NCBI GenBank assembly: GCA_047967505.1
Contig: CM106539.1
From: Dipteris shenzhenensis
Lineage: Eukaryota > Polypodiophyta > Polypodiopsida > Gleicheniales
Direction: 5' to 3' (one strand)
DNA length: 64,000 bases
The first letter of the stretch is position 1. Every line of letters begins with the position of its first letter. A program made the translations under genes and the position numbers. This document shows positions 1 through 10,868 of this stretch, piece after piece. Below the pieces are notes generated by a model. It did no database searches, was not told the DNA's origin, and saw only the letters and a program-made list of their open reading frames with translations.

Positions 1-800
1 AAGGTAAATATAAGGACATCCATGACCCATGCCACCATATGAAGCACATATATAGATAATTTGTATAAGACAAGCATGAATCCACTGCTACCATCACCAA
101 AGTCTCAAATATCACAATAATGCATCATGACAACATTAGTCATACGATCGACACTCGGGGGGGTCACTCATCATATGTAACCCTATCACGTGAGTTCAAC
201 AGAAGGATTTTTTTAATTTCTAAAATTTACAGAAATAAATATACATAAGGGACTATTTAAAATAGTTTTGGAAAAAATTTACAGATTTGTATAGAAAAGG
301 GGTACATTTTATTAATGAAATTTTTTACAGATAAGGGACTTTAAATATAGGCCTTGAACGCACGTGATATAGAGGGTTTATAGATAGTGACCCCCCCGAG
401 GATCGACATAAGTCATAATCGTGAAATCCACAACATCATGGAGTATAGGTGGCAATCTACCTTATGTGTCTCATGATAGAATCCATCATGCCTAAACATA
501 TCGAGTGACAATCAAGATGCCATATTGACATAACCCTAAACCAATAAATATCATCCATGTATCCATGGGCTAGCTGATCCAAGGCATAGATATCATAAAA
601 CATCATCACAACATGATGCCTTTGATAACCTGTCCAAAAGAATGCAATCCCTCCCATGCAATGCGTCCTAGGCACACCATATGCAACAATCCCCTGAACA
701 AAATGGTAATGTAATGTCCAACAAGAAATCCCATGAATGCTGTGCAAGATGCAAGGGGTAATGCAAGCACATAAAAGCATGCCATGCAACTATAGACAAC
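1..800. repeat. Dispersed repeat, copy 1 (partner at 46882-47533)
   Basis: The sequence aligns almost base for base with 46882-47533 once two differences are allowed for. Copy 1 has an extra MITE at 154-400. It also lacks about 110 bp that copy 2 has (near 620 in copy 1, about 47245-47350 in copy 2). The repeat starts at or before the window edge and homology fades near 800. Open frames on the minus strand run through both copies but match no family I know, and the indels disrupt them, so I do not call a gene. The two copies serve as filled and empty sites for the MITE. Confidence 0.85.
154..400. mobile_element. MITE, 247 bp, with 8-bp target duplication
   Basis: The ends are perfect 15-bp inverted repeats, CTCGGGGGGGTCACT at 154-168 and its complement at 386-400. 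Weaker inverted similarity continues inward for about 30 bp and includes a CACGTG on each side. The element is flanked by an 8-bp direct repeat, GATCGACA (146-153 and 401-408). The homologous repeat at 46882-47533 has a single near-identical copy of this site and no insert, so it shows the empty state. The interior is AT-rich and has no ORF. An 8-bp duplication is typical of hAT elements, but the terminal sequence is not a classic hAT end, so the superfamily stays open. Confidence 0.88.
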
Positions 801-1256
801 AGTGCCCTTGGGAAAAAAGAAAGAGATATACATTCACATTTTAAATTTGAGCTATCAATTCGCTCGTGGAGTGTTGTTAAACCATCAATACAGTGTTGTT
901 AAACCATCCAGTGCTTTTGCATTGCACCACAACTCCCTTCCTTCTTCACACAGCTCAAGCTACTCCACTTGCCACATGGAGCCTTCCTTGGGTGACATGT
1001 TGCATGTTACAAATTATGAACAGTAAGATAAGATAAAAAGCTCATTCATGCTAGGCAAGTCGTTTAGCCAACTTTAAAGGTAAGTTTTATTACTTCTTAG
1101 AGTTCATTGACGGCGTTCAAGTGGGGCTCAAAAGCAAAATACTCGTCTAGTTTGCTGCTCACAGCTGCATCGATACTAGCATTTAACACCAGGCATAACC
1201 ACCTGCACATTATAAAATGATGGCCCGGATTGGATTATGTATGGTGCTCTATATCG
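801..1256. other. Intergenic, 3' side of germin-like gene
   Basis: No gene was recognised. On the germin strand an AATAAA lies at 1086-1091, about 170 bp past the stop codon, and could be its polyadenylation signal. Confidence 0.4.
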
Positions 1257-2030
1257 CTATACCACGTTACGCTTCACATGCGGCTTGAGATCACCAAGAC
1301 CATGGGAGCTTACACACGGTCCTGCGATCGAGCGAAGAGTGCAAGCAACGCTGTTGACAAGACCCGTGACTTCGTCTTCGTCGATGCCAAAAGCCACCTC
1401 CAGCACCTCGTCTTCAATAGGCGGAGAGGAAGCAAAGAGGGCGTGGGGTACATGCAATATGCCCGGGTTCTGGCTGGAAAACGAGGTGAAAGCGAGTGCA
1501 GGTTCAGCAGCCAAGTTGATCTGGAAGTGGAGGGTGCCTCTTGGGAAAACAGTGATCTCGCCAGCGGTTAGTATCTGGGCATACAGTGTGTAGTTCGTGT
1601 CGACAAATCCCACGTAGGGGGTGCCCTGAGCTACCCACAGGATTTCACTGGAACGCGCGTGGATGTGAGGAGGATTAAGGCCATAGTTAGGGGCGAAGTC
1701 GATACGAGCAAAGGCGACACCCTGCATGTTGATTCCAGGGAAGGTGAAGGCATCGGCAAATGGTGACGTTGGAGCCAAGGCCATTGGTGGTGTTGCCTGC
1801 GTTCTCCAGAACATCGGATTTGAAGTCTCATGCGGAGACCATGCTTGGAGACTTGGAGTTTTGCAAAACAAGCCATTGACGAAGATGCCCAAGGGAGAAC
1901 CGGGTGGCAGACCCACACAGAAGTCCTGCAAGGGGTCGGGATCCGCAGCACATGACCAGCACGCCACTATCATGACGAGCATCACCCCAATAGCCATGTT
2001 CTTGCAAGCTCGAGAGAAGGTGCAAGCCAT
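1257..2030 (-). CDS. Germin-like protein (cupin, secreted)
   Basis: A single uninterrupted frame of 257 codons. Germin-like proteins are apoplastic Mn-binding cupins; members act as oxalate oxidase, superoxide dismutase or have no known activity. Residues 1-29 form a hydrophobic signal peptide, followed by the family signature DPDPLQDFC. Cys38 and Cys56 match the conserved disulfide pair. Cupin box 1 (PHIHARSSE) supplies His122, His124 and Glu129; box 2 (VFPRGTLHFQIN) supplies His168, so all four metal ligands are present. Asn146 lies in an N-glycosylation sequon (NYT). The C-terminus (about 225-257, with two extra Cys) is longer than the usual germin end and not conserved-looking. The start codon has a good plant context (CACCATGG); Met12 is an alternative. 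No intron is visible. Substrate cannot be assigned. Confidence 0.93.
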   Translation of the reverse strand: MACTFSRACKNMAIGVMLVMIVACWSCAADPDPLQDFCVGLPPGSPLGIFVNGLFCKTPSLQAWSPHETSNPMFWRTQATPPMALAPTSPFADAFTFPGINMQGVAFARIDFAPNYGLNPPHIHARSSEILWVAQGTPYVGFVDTNYTLYAQILTAGEITVFPRGTLHFQINLAAEPALAFTSFSSQNPGILHVPHALFASSPPIEDEVLEVAFGIDEDEVTGLVNSVACTLRSIAGPCVSSHGLGDLKPHVKRNVV

Positions 2031-2096
2031 GGTGACAGCACAATGGAGGCAATCAGGGGCATAGTGTCTATTGCTGATGAGGGACTCATACTTACT

Positions 2097-2624
2097 TCAA
2101 AAAGAAGTCTAGAATTTACTCCTCCTTTCCATCTCGTTCGCATTTTTTGGGGGTTATAAGCATCCTAAGATTGGGTAATGTTTTTTGGCGGCTTCCATAG
2201 GTATAAGTAGAGTAGGTAATGTTATTCATTACTCTTTTGTGGTAGGTAGCCTACTTTCAATTGAGTTGGAGAGTGCATTGATTATTGTTTGGAAGCACAA
2301 AATCCATCCTTCCCACAATTAAGAATATACTAGTATTTGTTAAAGTGTCCTTTCTTCCTTGCTTTTCCATAAATATAGAAATTCATAATGTGCATTCATA
2401 ATCACATCATCCATGTTTTTAGTTTCAATATAAATGTATGTCAGGTAACCCACTTCTTGTAATTTATTGTTTATTTCCATCGAGATGTGATGCTTGTATA
2501 TGCTACCTTCATCCATATCTCTATTATAAGACCTTAAGGGTCCCTACCATGTGGGTTCATAAGAGAGGATTTCAAAATGCTATTGTTTAAATTTTAAAGA
2601 TAGAAGGCTAGTACTACAAGGTAT
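2097..2624. repeat. Direct repeat copy 1, upstream of germin-like gene
   Basis: About 530 bp that recurs at 3353-3896 in the same orientation with scattered mismatches and small indels. It begins only 66 bp upstream of the germin start codon, so it covers most of the likely promoter. On the germin strand a TATAA-like site lies near 2153-2158 and is conserved in copy 2 near 3408-3413. No coding region was recognised. Confidence 0.85.
2153..2158 (-). promoter_or_regulatory. Possible TATA box for the germin-like gene
   Basis: The minus strand reads CTTATAACCC about 125 bp upstream of the start codon. The position suits a TATA box with a leader of roughly 90 bp. It rests on sequence and distance only. 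Confidence 0.3.
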
Positions 2625-3352
2625 CGATCTATATCAAGAACATGGACTACAATATTATTGTTGTTAAGCTAGGTAGCTGTGTACTAGTCAAACACTTAAA
2701 ATAATTTCTTTGTTAATTCAGCGAGAGGGCAATTTGAATTGATCGTCCATGGTTGCCTTCAAAGATCCTTAAGGGATGGGGAAGTAGCTTGATAAGTGAT
2801 AACCTGAGTTGAACATTTGGGATGCTCAAAGGGGTGTGACAAAAATTTATTAATCACAAAAAAATGATTCTATTAGGTTGACGTGTTTAACCATGTGGTT
2901 ACTCATAAGTATGCTTTTATATAGTCTCGTAGAAGATGAGTGACAAACGCCCATGCAAACTGCATGACCTACTCAAGCTCTCATATGTACAATGTATTGA
3001 TCATTTATAAATTTTAAAAATAATATAAATACACCATGTCGCTTCAAGTCCAATAAGTTATGTATCATTCGTTGCGCACAAGAACACTTCTATTTATTTT
3101 CTTATGCCATTCTAATATTGTTTAAAAAAATGATCAAAGTTTGTCTACTAGAGAACAAGTGACATTTAATAGGGTGTATGACTCTACCCCTAGCTTATTT
3201 CACTATCTCACATACACTTAGACTCCAACATGGAGATATTAACATTGCAAATAATATTCTTTGTGGTAAAGTATTCTTTGATATGTAAGAGTGATGAATG
3301 ACGAACCTCAAGGAGCATTAGTAAAATGGCTCTTGATTGAAAGGGGGGCTTT
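2625..3352. other. Spacer between the two direct repeats, no gene seen
   Basis: AT-rich sequence with frequent stops in all frames. Nothing recognisable. Confidence 0.5.
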
Positions 3353-3896
3353 AAAAAAGAAGTCTAGAATGTACTCCTACTTTGCATCTCCTTTGCATTT
3401 TTTAGGGGTTATAAGCATCCTAAGATTGGGTAATGTTTTTTGGCTACTTGCATAGGTATAAGTAGAGTAGCCATCCTAAAGATTCTACCTTACTTGTTAT
3501 TCAATGGTCTTTTGCGGTAGGTAGCCTACTTTCAATTGAGTTGGAGAGTGCATTGATTATTGTTTGGAAGCACAAAATCCATCCTTCCCATAATTAAGAA
3601 TATACTAGTATTTGTTAAAGTGTCCATTCTCCCTTGCTTTTCCATAAATATAGAAATTTACAATGTGCATTCATAATCACATCATCCATGTTTTTAGTTT
3701 CAATATAAATGTATGTCATGTAACCCACTTCTTGTAATTTATTGTTTATTTCCATCGAGATCTGATTCTCGTATATGCTACCTTCATCCATATCTCTATT
3801 ATAAGACCTTAAGTGGTCCCTACCATGTGGGTTCATAAGAGAGATTTCCAAAATGCCATTGTTTAAATTTTAAAGATAGAAGGCACTACAAGGTAT
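3353..3896. repeat. Direct repeat copy 2
   Basis: Second copy of the 2097-2624 unit, same orientation. It has a short extra stretch near 3475-3505 absent from copy 1. It is not followed by a germin gene, so only the upstream region was copied or a second gene has been lost. Its last ~45 bp are also the first bases of the larger repeat shared with 32744-34209. Confidence 0.85.
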
Positions 3897-5342
3897 ACAC
3901 TAGTTTTTGGCATATATTCCAATGGAAAATATGAAGAAATCAATTTTTCTCTAAGTCCCAAAATGTTGATATGGTCATTTGAATTGATGTGTTGGTATGA
4001 GAGTCAAAATTTATACATCTATAATAGGTCAATATGTCAGTCAATCAATATTTTTGTTGGTATATCAACGATATACCAAATGGAAATACTAACACTGTTA
4101 ATTTTGGAAAGAGAAAAAAAAGATTGGACAATGTGGTTGAACCATCCACATTCTACCCAAGGATGCACAATTTCCAGTTGTTTCATTCAAACTACAAATA
4201 GAGTTGTTGATAGTACATTGTGACATTGAAATGAGAGATAGAGACAGATATTATGTAAAAAAAGCCATCATATTACTTTGTCTTCATGCAATCATGGATG
4301 TACAAAATGCTAGTGCGGCCATGAGAGCTACAAAAAAAGTCATTTGCGATGTACAAAGTGGCAGCATAGCCATGAGGGATGCCAAAAAATGTTGCAATTG
4401 TTATGTGTATAAAAGCAATTGCAAAATGACCTCATGGCAAAGTAGACCCCCTGGGTGGTACATCTACATATTTACATGTCTAAATCTAATCATTATCCTC
4501 ATAATCTTCATCTGCCTCATTTCACCTGGATGTTTCTTGGTCCGTGCCTTAACCCTCACCCTCCCCTTGACTCTTGTCCACATCTGCTCCATCGTCCTCA
4601 TCAAAAGGTAGGGGAATTTCCTACGAACAAGAGAGGCACATGCTTTAGCATACTACTGAATTTTATGAAAGCATAATTGGAAAGCAACAAGCTTGAGATC
4701 AAAGAGGATCGGAAACTTACTCGATGCTCTACAACCTTCCCCCAATCAATTGGCTTGCTGTCCTCATCGAGGTTGGTGAACAATGCATTCGCCCTCTTCT
4801 TGTATGCCAACCAATACTCATCCTCCCTAGGAAAGTGTCCAAACACCTCAAGCTACATTAAACCCAAATCAAATTGAAAACACATTTAAATCCAAATAAG
4901 AAAAGAAAAGCCTGCATCAATGTTCATGAAAGAAACACTTACCATCCAAGCTCGCAATGCTGCTTGTCACCACTCATGAGATACAAAACCCTCTGGTTTG
5001 CAAGGCTACCTACTTTGCCTTGCACTACTAATTTTGCTTGTGTGGATCCCTACGGTACTCTTTCTTGGCACAGTTCCAATCTTTATTTGTCACATGTATC
5101 GTCTTTTCTCTTCCTTCGCATACTACATCTCGAATCTCATACCAACGATGTTTCAGCACATTGCACATGCTTTGTAGCATGTACTTATTGTCAAACTTGC
5201 ATCCTTTTGGGTCAATGCAAGCTTGGGTCTAGCCATTTTTGGTGAGATTTAGGACATTTTTTGTATATAGGTAACTTGCTCAGCCCATAACTTATACATT
5301 GCTCAACGGATTTTGACAAACTTGGAATCCAAGTAGTAGTAC
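3849..5342. repeat. Large dispersed repeat copy 1 (partner 32744-34209)
   Basis: About 1.49 kb colinear with 32744-34209, same orientation, with many point differences. Homology stops abruptly at 5342, where copy 2 runs into LTR element E3. Coding-like stretches are on the minus strand: about 5205-5035 reads a basic segment with WYEIRDVVCEGREK and DWNCAKKEYRRD, 4846-4700 reads REDEYWLAYKKRANALF, and 4610-4480 is Asp/Glu-rich. Both copies keep parts of these, with copy-specific stops. I cannot name the protein; an unidentified transposon gene with introns is my best guess. Confidence 0.8.
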
Positions 5343-6840
5343 ACATTCCAATCTTTAGGATGAGGCCAAGAAAACATAGAGTTAAGATTGATCATGATAT
5401 TGTTGCCAATTCTATGTGGCATGTGTTTTAAATAGTACATGTTATGAAAATTTATGCAAAAACATCAAGAATTTATTGTGCACATACATGAAACCAAGTA
5501 ATCATACTAAAGTACACTACATGAGATTTTGCTCAACCAAAGGACAAATCCAATTGAGAACATAAAGTTCTCTCAATGTGATGAAAAAAAGAATGGATTA
5601 AAAAATGGAATTTAGACTTGTGGGAATATTGCACAATGGCTTTGAAACATTGAAATTTGGTGAAATTGTATCCAATTTCACCCTAGAATGAATGGGTTTG
5701 ATCATACTCAATTCATGAAGGTGCAAAGATCTTTTACTAAATCCAACACCATTTGATACTTTTCATTTCTTTTTTTTCTATGCACTTCCTTGCTATCTAA
5801 CTGATGAGCATATAGAATATCATTGTAATTCATAATTCACGGCATCAAAGACAATCTCGTGTCCTCTGATCTAGTAGTTATTTTCATCATTTTAGGCCAA
5901 ATTCCACTTAATTAGGTGCCATCGGCATTTCCAATCTGTTGGCGTGTATTGCCTGCCAAAGGAGGGAAGCACTTGCCACGCCTAAAACTTTGAAATTTCA
6001 CACCTCCTGCTAGACTCTAGCAAATCTTGAATATGATGTCAAACAATTTGTGCTACCTTGTACCTACTTCTTATGCAGACTTTTCAAATTCCCTCCCTTA
6101 CTTGGGTTGTACTCATCATCTTCTTGCACACACTTTCCGAATTCCCTCCCTTTCTTTGCTCACTTCACTCATTTCTTCCTTGAATCCTTGCTATTGTTTT
6201 AGGTAAGTTGGATTCATTGTCTTCCTTTCTTTGCTTGCTTTGCTCTATTCTATTAGTTGTTTTGGTGGTTCAATTTACAGTAACAAGAATGCTACCTGCT
6301 GTTTAGAAGTAGGTACCTCATGTCTAAATTGTAGGTGTATATGTCGTAAAACATTCGAATTGAAATTATTTAGAAAAAAACTTCAATTATTTAATTTTCC
6401 ATTGAGCTAGCTTGGACTTACTAGCCCAGTAATTGGAGAACAACAAAAACAAGTGGGTGAACCAACCGATGGTCTAAATTATTGTTTTCTTTAGGGTACG
6501 GGTTGGGTTAATTATCTTGAACAAACTCAATGCTAAAAATTAGTCATTTGAAGGACAAGATGTGATACAACATGCTCACTAGCACAACAAGGAGATCCCA
6601 ATTTGTGCAAGGTAGAAATTTGGGCCTCTTGAGGATGGTAAGGTAGATGATTTGTGACAAATCTTGGAAAGGAGGATACATGCAGAGAAAATAAACTATT
6701 CGAGAATGGTGAAGAGTGCCTAGAGAGTGTAATGTGCAAAAAATTTGCCAAGAAATTTCTTAAATACAAAATTGCTAATTTATTCCTTTCAAAACAAGTT
6801 ATACAATATGTGGGAGAGAAAGTACTCTATCCTAAGCCCA
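5343..6840. other. No gene recognised
   Basis: AT-rich sequence with only short frames on either strand and no family motif. Confidence 0.5.
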
Positions 6841-8398
6841 TCAATGTGGACAAAAAAGGCATGGCAATGGTCTAAAATTGCACATCATCCCAGATGTGCT
6901 CACATCGGTATACATGTCTGATGTGTAGTTTTTAACAGGAGTAGGAGCACGAGCAAGAGTAGGAGAAGCGACGGTGGAGGCAGGTGGATCTTCAACATCG
7001 GGAGCATCAGACAGCAGGTGTACCAACTTGTGCCTGTTCAAGTAAGATATCATGTATAAGTATATCTATATGTAATTCAAAATTTAATAAACCTAAATCA
7101 TTCATTTAGATTTTTCAAGTACCTGTCAACTGTACGGTCTCATGGCCTCCTCAAACTACACGTTCGTAATACGTCCCTGCGTTCTGAAGAGGGCCCACAT
7201 GTCGCATCTCTATGCTGGCGAGCATACACAGTCTCATGGGTTGTGGGCTTCCTCGCCATAACCCGTCACTATAACATAATCAACACAATTTGTAAGATTA
7301 AAACAATTATACAATCAATGAATTAAGTAAAAAATCAAATAAGGTGACAAGATACTTATGAACTCTACCTCCCACGAATCGATGCCTCCAGATGCAAAGA
7401 TCCAATGGTCTCCATCTAGATGTGTCGTTCCTCCACATGTTGCCTACTCTTCATGCCACCTTCTGCTTGTTTCTTTGCCTCCTTCCACTCGTGTTTGTGG
7501 GCAATGGTAGGTTTCTCCATGGGATAGCCACACGCCTCCCGATTTGCCCGATCATCATACGCGAGTTTCTTAAGGTGAGATCTTTTATTACTTAAGATCT
7601 CCCTTATTCACATCCTTCCCCATACATCCAAGAATGTCGCATGTGGGGTTTGGAGTACCGGCTATGTACAGCCTCTATCATCTCTCCAACTAATCGACTA
7701 TTTTGATCTTTAAATTTAATAAAATAATTTCTATACAAATTGGACACCCCCATGCATATACTCCATTACCTCTTTACCCCTCGCATCCATCACTCCCCTG
7801 CCCCTATCCGTCACATCATAGTATATTACTGCCTCCACCTCTCTCACCTCCTCCTCATCCTCACTTTCTCCTCTAACTCCTTTCCTGCGCATGCCCTACC
7901 ACTTCCCCCACCAAAGCACCCGCCGCATCCTCCACTCCCACTCTCCCTACTGCAGCATCTACTCTACTCTGTATTGCAGGTGGAGTCACGACTGGGAGAT
8001 TGTGCATGTGATTGTGGATGTGACACAATTCGTGATGGTGGCTATGAGGGAGTATGTGATGGTGGCTGTGAGCCCTAACGTGACAGTGCCTGGGAGGGGG
8101 TGCGTGAGTGTGTCTGGGAAGGAGTATGTCTCCTCGATGGGGGTGGGAGAGGAAAAGCATGCCATCTTGCTGGACTCACACGCACAGGCGGCCGTAGAGT
8201 GACATTGGCACTCGAGAAGGGAGGGGTGACCATACCAAGGAATCTAGGAGGGGGATGGGTATACATATACTCTGTCAGCTCTACTGGGGCAGGTTGGTGC
8301 CCAAAATGAGCTAGCATCTCCACGAACCAAATGTCATATGCAAATGGATCGGATGAAGAACCTAGATCCATGAAGAGTCTGCACACACAAAAAAACAT
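6841..8398 (-). pseudogene. Unidentified minus-strand coding remnant near the CACTA element
   Basis: Several minus-strand blocks look like decayed exons. Around 8398-8075 is a Pro/Ser/His-rich frame beginning near residues MDLGSSSDPFAYDIWF. Around 7570-7380 is a basic segment containing KKLAYDDRANREACGYP and HEWKEAKKQAEGGMK. Around 7250-7135 starts MARKPTTHETVYARQHRD. Around 7053-6841 is a Pro-rich tail. Stops and shifts separate the blocks. Charged and Pro-rich proteins of unknown fold are common second genes of CACTA transposons, and a CACTA transposase starts downstream at 12092, so it may be that element's other gene or a host gene relic. No domain was recognised. Confidence 0.3.
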
Positions 8399-8439
8399 AG
8401 CATATAAAACATAGGATCTATCCTCATTGATTCATTTAC

Positions 8440-8770
8440 TTTTACTTACTCCATTTAAACCTTCTATTTCCCTCTTCCTTACCTCCTTCTCTTACTTCTT
8501 ACCTTCTCTTCCCCTTACTCCCTTACCTTTTCCCCTTATACTTCTTTCCTTCTTTTAATCATCTCCTCCTCTTACTTCTACCTTTTTTCCTTACTCCCTT
8601 ACCTTCTCTTCCCCTCTTACTTCCTACCTTCTCTTCCCCTCTTTTTCTTACTCCCTTACCTTCTATTTCCCTCTTCTTCCTACCTTCTCTTCCTTCTCTT
8701 CCCCTCTAACTTCTCTTCTTTATCTTCCCTTACGTTCCCCTTTCTTTCTTTATTTCTTCTATCTTTCTCA
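8440..8770. repeat. Polypyrimidine tract
   Basis: About 330 bp of irregular CTTCTCTTCCCC / TTACCTTCTC units on the plus strand, almost free of purines except scattered A. Low-complexity sequence without coding value. Confidence 0.8.
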
Positions 8771-8819
8771 TTTTATAACAAATCCACTTTGCAACTAACA
8801 AAGAACAAAAACGAACTGT

Positions 8820-9560
8820 GAAACTAAAACAAGTGTATATATCCGTCAAAAAACGAAATGAAGACTGAGACTTATGCACAGTCACGTGTATGCATCCGTC
8901 AAAAAATGCGTGTATGCATCTGTCAAGAAAGGCGTGTATATTCGCATGAACTACTATGCAAACAGACTACACACACAAATACACGTGTTGCTACATGCGC
9001 CTTGCCGAAAAAATTTTGAAAAAACCCACCGACTATCGACAAATGTCCTTAAAACACCACCCCCAACTGACATTTTCGTATGCAACAATACACAAACAAT
9101 TACTGAAAGTGCAAAGAAAGAAAGAGGACAAAGAAGAGAGACATTTGCATCAAAGAAAGAGACGTTTCCATAAAGAAAAGGAAGGAAAGAGATAGGACAA
9201 AGGACAAACTGACTCACCTCTAGAAAAGTGAGTCTTGTTTTTGGCCTTTGTGGTAAGGTTTCCTTCACCCATGTGTGCTCCTTCCACCCATATGATCTTC
9301 CTTGCCTTTCGTTGTCTGTTGGATGAGAGAAGATTTGGTGGCGACAAAGAAGAGGAAAGAAGTGAAAATGAAAGACATTTAGGGTAGGTGGCGGGTTTTG
9401 TTTTAGGTTTGACACAGACCGTCACGGGTAAAAGCACATGTATCTTTGCGTATACGGATCGATAGCCACATGCACATGCATTTTGAGATAGTGTAGCCGC
9501 ACTAGTACACACGATTTTACACAGTCTAACTATGCCTATACATGCAATGCAGAGTCTCTC
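8820..9560. repeat. Cluster of GCGTGTAT-type motifs, possible CACTA left subterminal region
   Basis: Repeated short motifs in both orientations: GTGTATGCATC, GCGTGTATATTCGCAT, ACACGTG, TTTGCGTATACGG. The same vocabulary recurs at 18770-18960 beside the other flank of the CACTA transposase. Dense subterminal motifs are where CACTA transposases bind. I could not find a left terminus matching the right one; a CACTA at 9500 is followed by unrelated sequence. Short minus-strand frames here have no recognised product. Confidence 0.4.
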
Positions 9561-9725
9561 TAAACTTCAATTAAAATTTTGATTGTAATTTTGTGTTTAT
9601 TATCTTGTATACAAGATGTCATCAACTTCCTCAAGTAGTTTTGGTGAGGTGAGACAATGTGTCACCATAATCGCAATAAGTGGTTGGCATAAAGAATCAA
9701 GTGTATGTGTAATCAATGTCAAGGA

Positions 9726-10014
9726 TGTTGGGATATCTCAAGGTGTATGCCTCAGGCACACCTTATGTTTCTATGTGTGAGTGCTAGAGGCACAGTTAGG
9801 TGCCCACAAGCACAGTTAGGTGGTGGAAAAGCCACATAGGATGATTGAGTGAATCTAGGAGCAGATTGAGGAGATGATTGTGGAGCTTTGAGGTCATCAG
9901 TGATGTCAGTGACCTTGTATGAGGTGCCTACTTAAGGACCTCTTTCTTCTTCATTCTATAAGCAAGTATTCTGATTTTGTGTCCACTCTACTCTTTCCTT
10001 TCAGTATTCCAACA
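9726..10014 (+). repeat. E1 5' LTR
   Basis: 289 bp, TG...CA ends, identical to the 3' LTR at 11646-11934. Confidence 0.95.
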
Positions 10015-10026
10015 TGGTATCAGAGC
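10015..10026 (+). promoter_or_regulatory. E1 primer binding site
   Basis: TGGTATCAGAGC abuts the LTR with no spacer and complements the 3' end of initiator methionine tRNA, the usual primer of plant Copia elements. Confidence 0.93.
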
Positions 10027-10868
10027 CATTTGATCCCCCTTGAGCCCATTTCTGCCACATCATCATCTTTTTCTTCATCTTCTTCTTCTCCATTTTCCTC
10101 TTTCTTCCCAAAATCTTTGAGAGCTTGGTTCTCCACCTACAAACGACCATTGCCCAAACCCTCTGAGCTGGAAACTCCTCTAGTATGGGCGAACTTCCAC
10201 CTGCAAGCAATTGAAGAAAAAACGTCTGTGGTGGCTGCCATTCTCCAAAAAGCGAATTTCTTCTGTTGCTCAATACTCCCTGCCTGCTCCGCCATTGCCT
10301 GAGCCCTCTTAGGAGTAGATGGGCGACCTCAAGACGAAGATTTTGAGCCATTTTTCAAGTCATTTGGTTTAGTAACGAGGGAGAAATCGTCAAAACTCAG
10401 TTTCAGCCTATAGCAACTCTCCCGGGCAAAAGTGCGCACCATTTCGTCCAACCTCTGTGCTGGACCTTCTCTGGTATATGAGCTTTCTTTTGCTTCAAAA
10501 AGCCCTCTTTTCCTTGCTTTGAAGAGTGAGCTACAAGCCCTCCAAGTTCAGCTTTTCATTTTTGACAGTTTTGGACAAGTTTTGAAGATGATGCTACATA
10601 AAATGCTACTCTAGCATTTCTGAGCTTTTGAAGTTTTCAATAACTTCACTACAAGTGTTGCTTCAGTTTTGTTTTGACTTGCTAGACCTGGTTGTGATTG
10701 GAAAGTGTTTATTTCATCTACTCTTATGAAGCATGCAAAAGTAGCATCATTGTTTGAAAACTAGTCACTACTATTTGCTACATCAAGTGCCTATACTTTG
10801 GAAGTATTTCAGTTCTTTTTCACTTGTAAGAGAGAAGACACTACCCAATACTTGGGTTAGAGCCTCTC

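Noticed and set aside
457-789. 110-codon minus-strand frame in the repeat
   Set aside because: Copy 2 changes the frame at the indel and no family motif is present.
1230-2064. Plus-strand open frames across the germin region
   Set aside because: They are antisense shadows; the minus strand carries all germin motifs.
9500-9504. CACTA as left end of the CACTA transposon
   Set aside because: The following bases do not match the right terminus (CACTACAAGACAATG) and no 3-bp duplication is seen.
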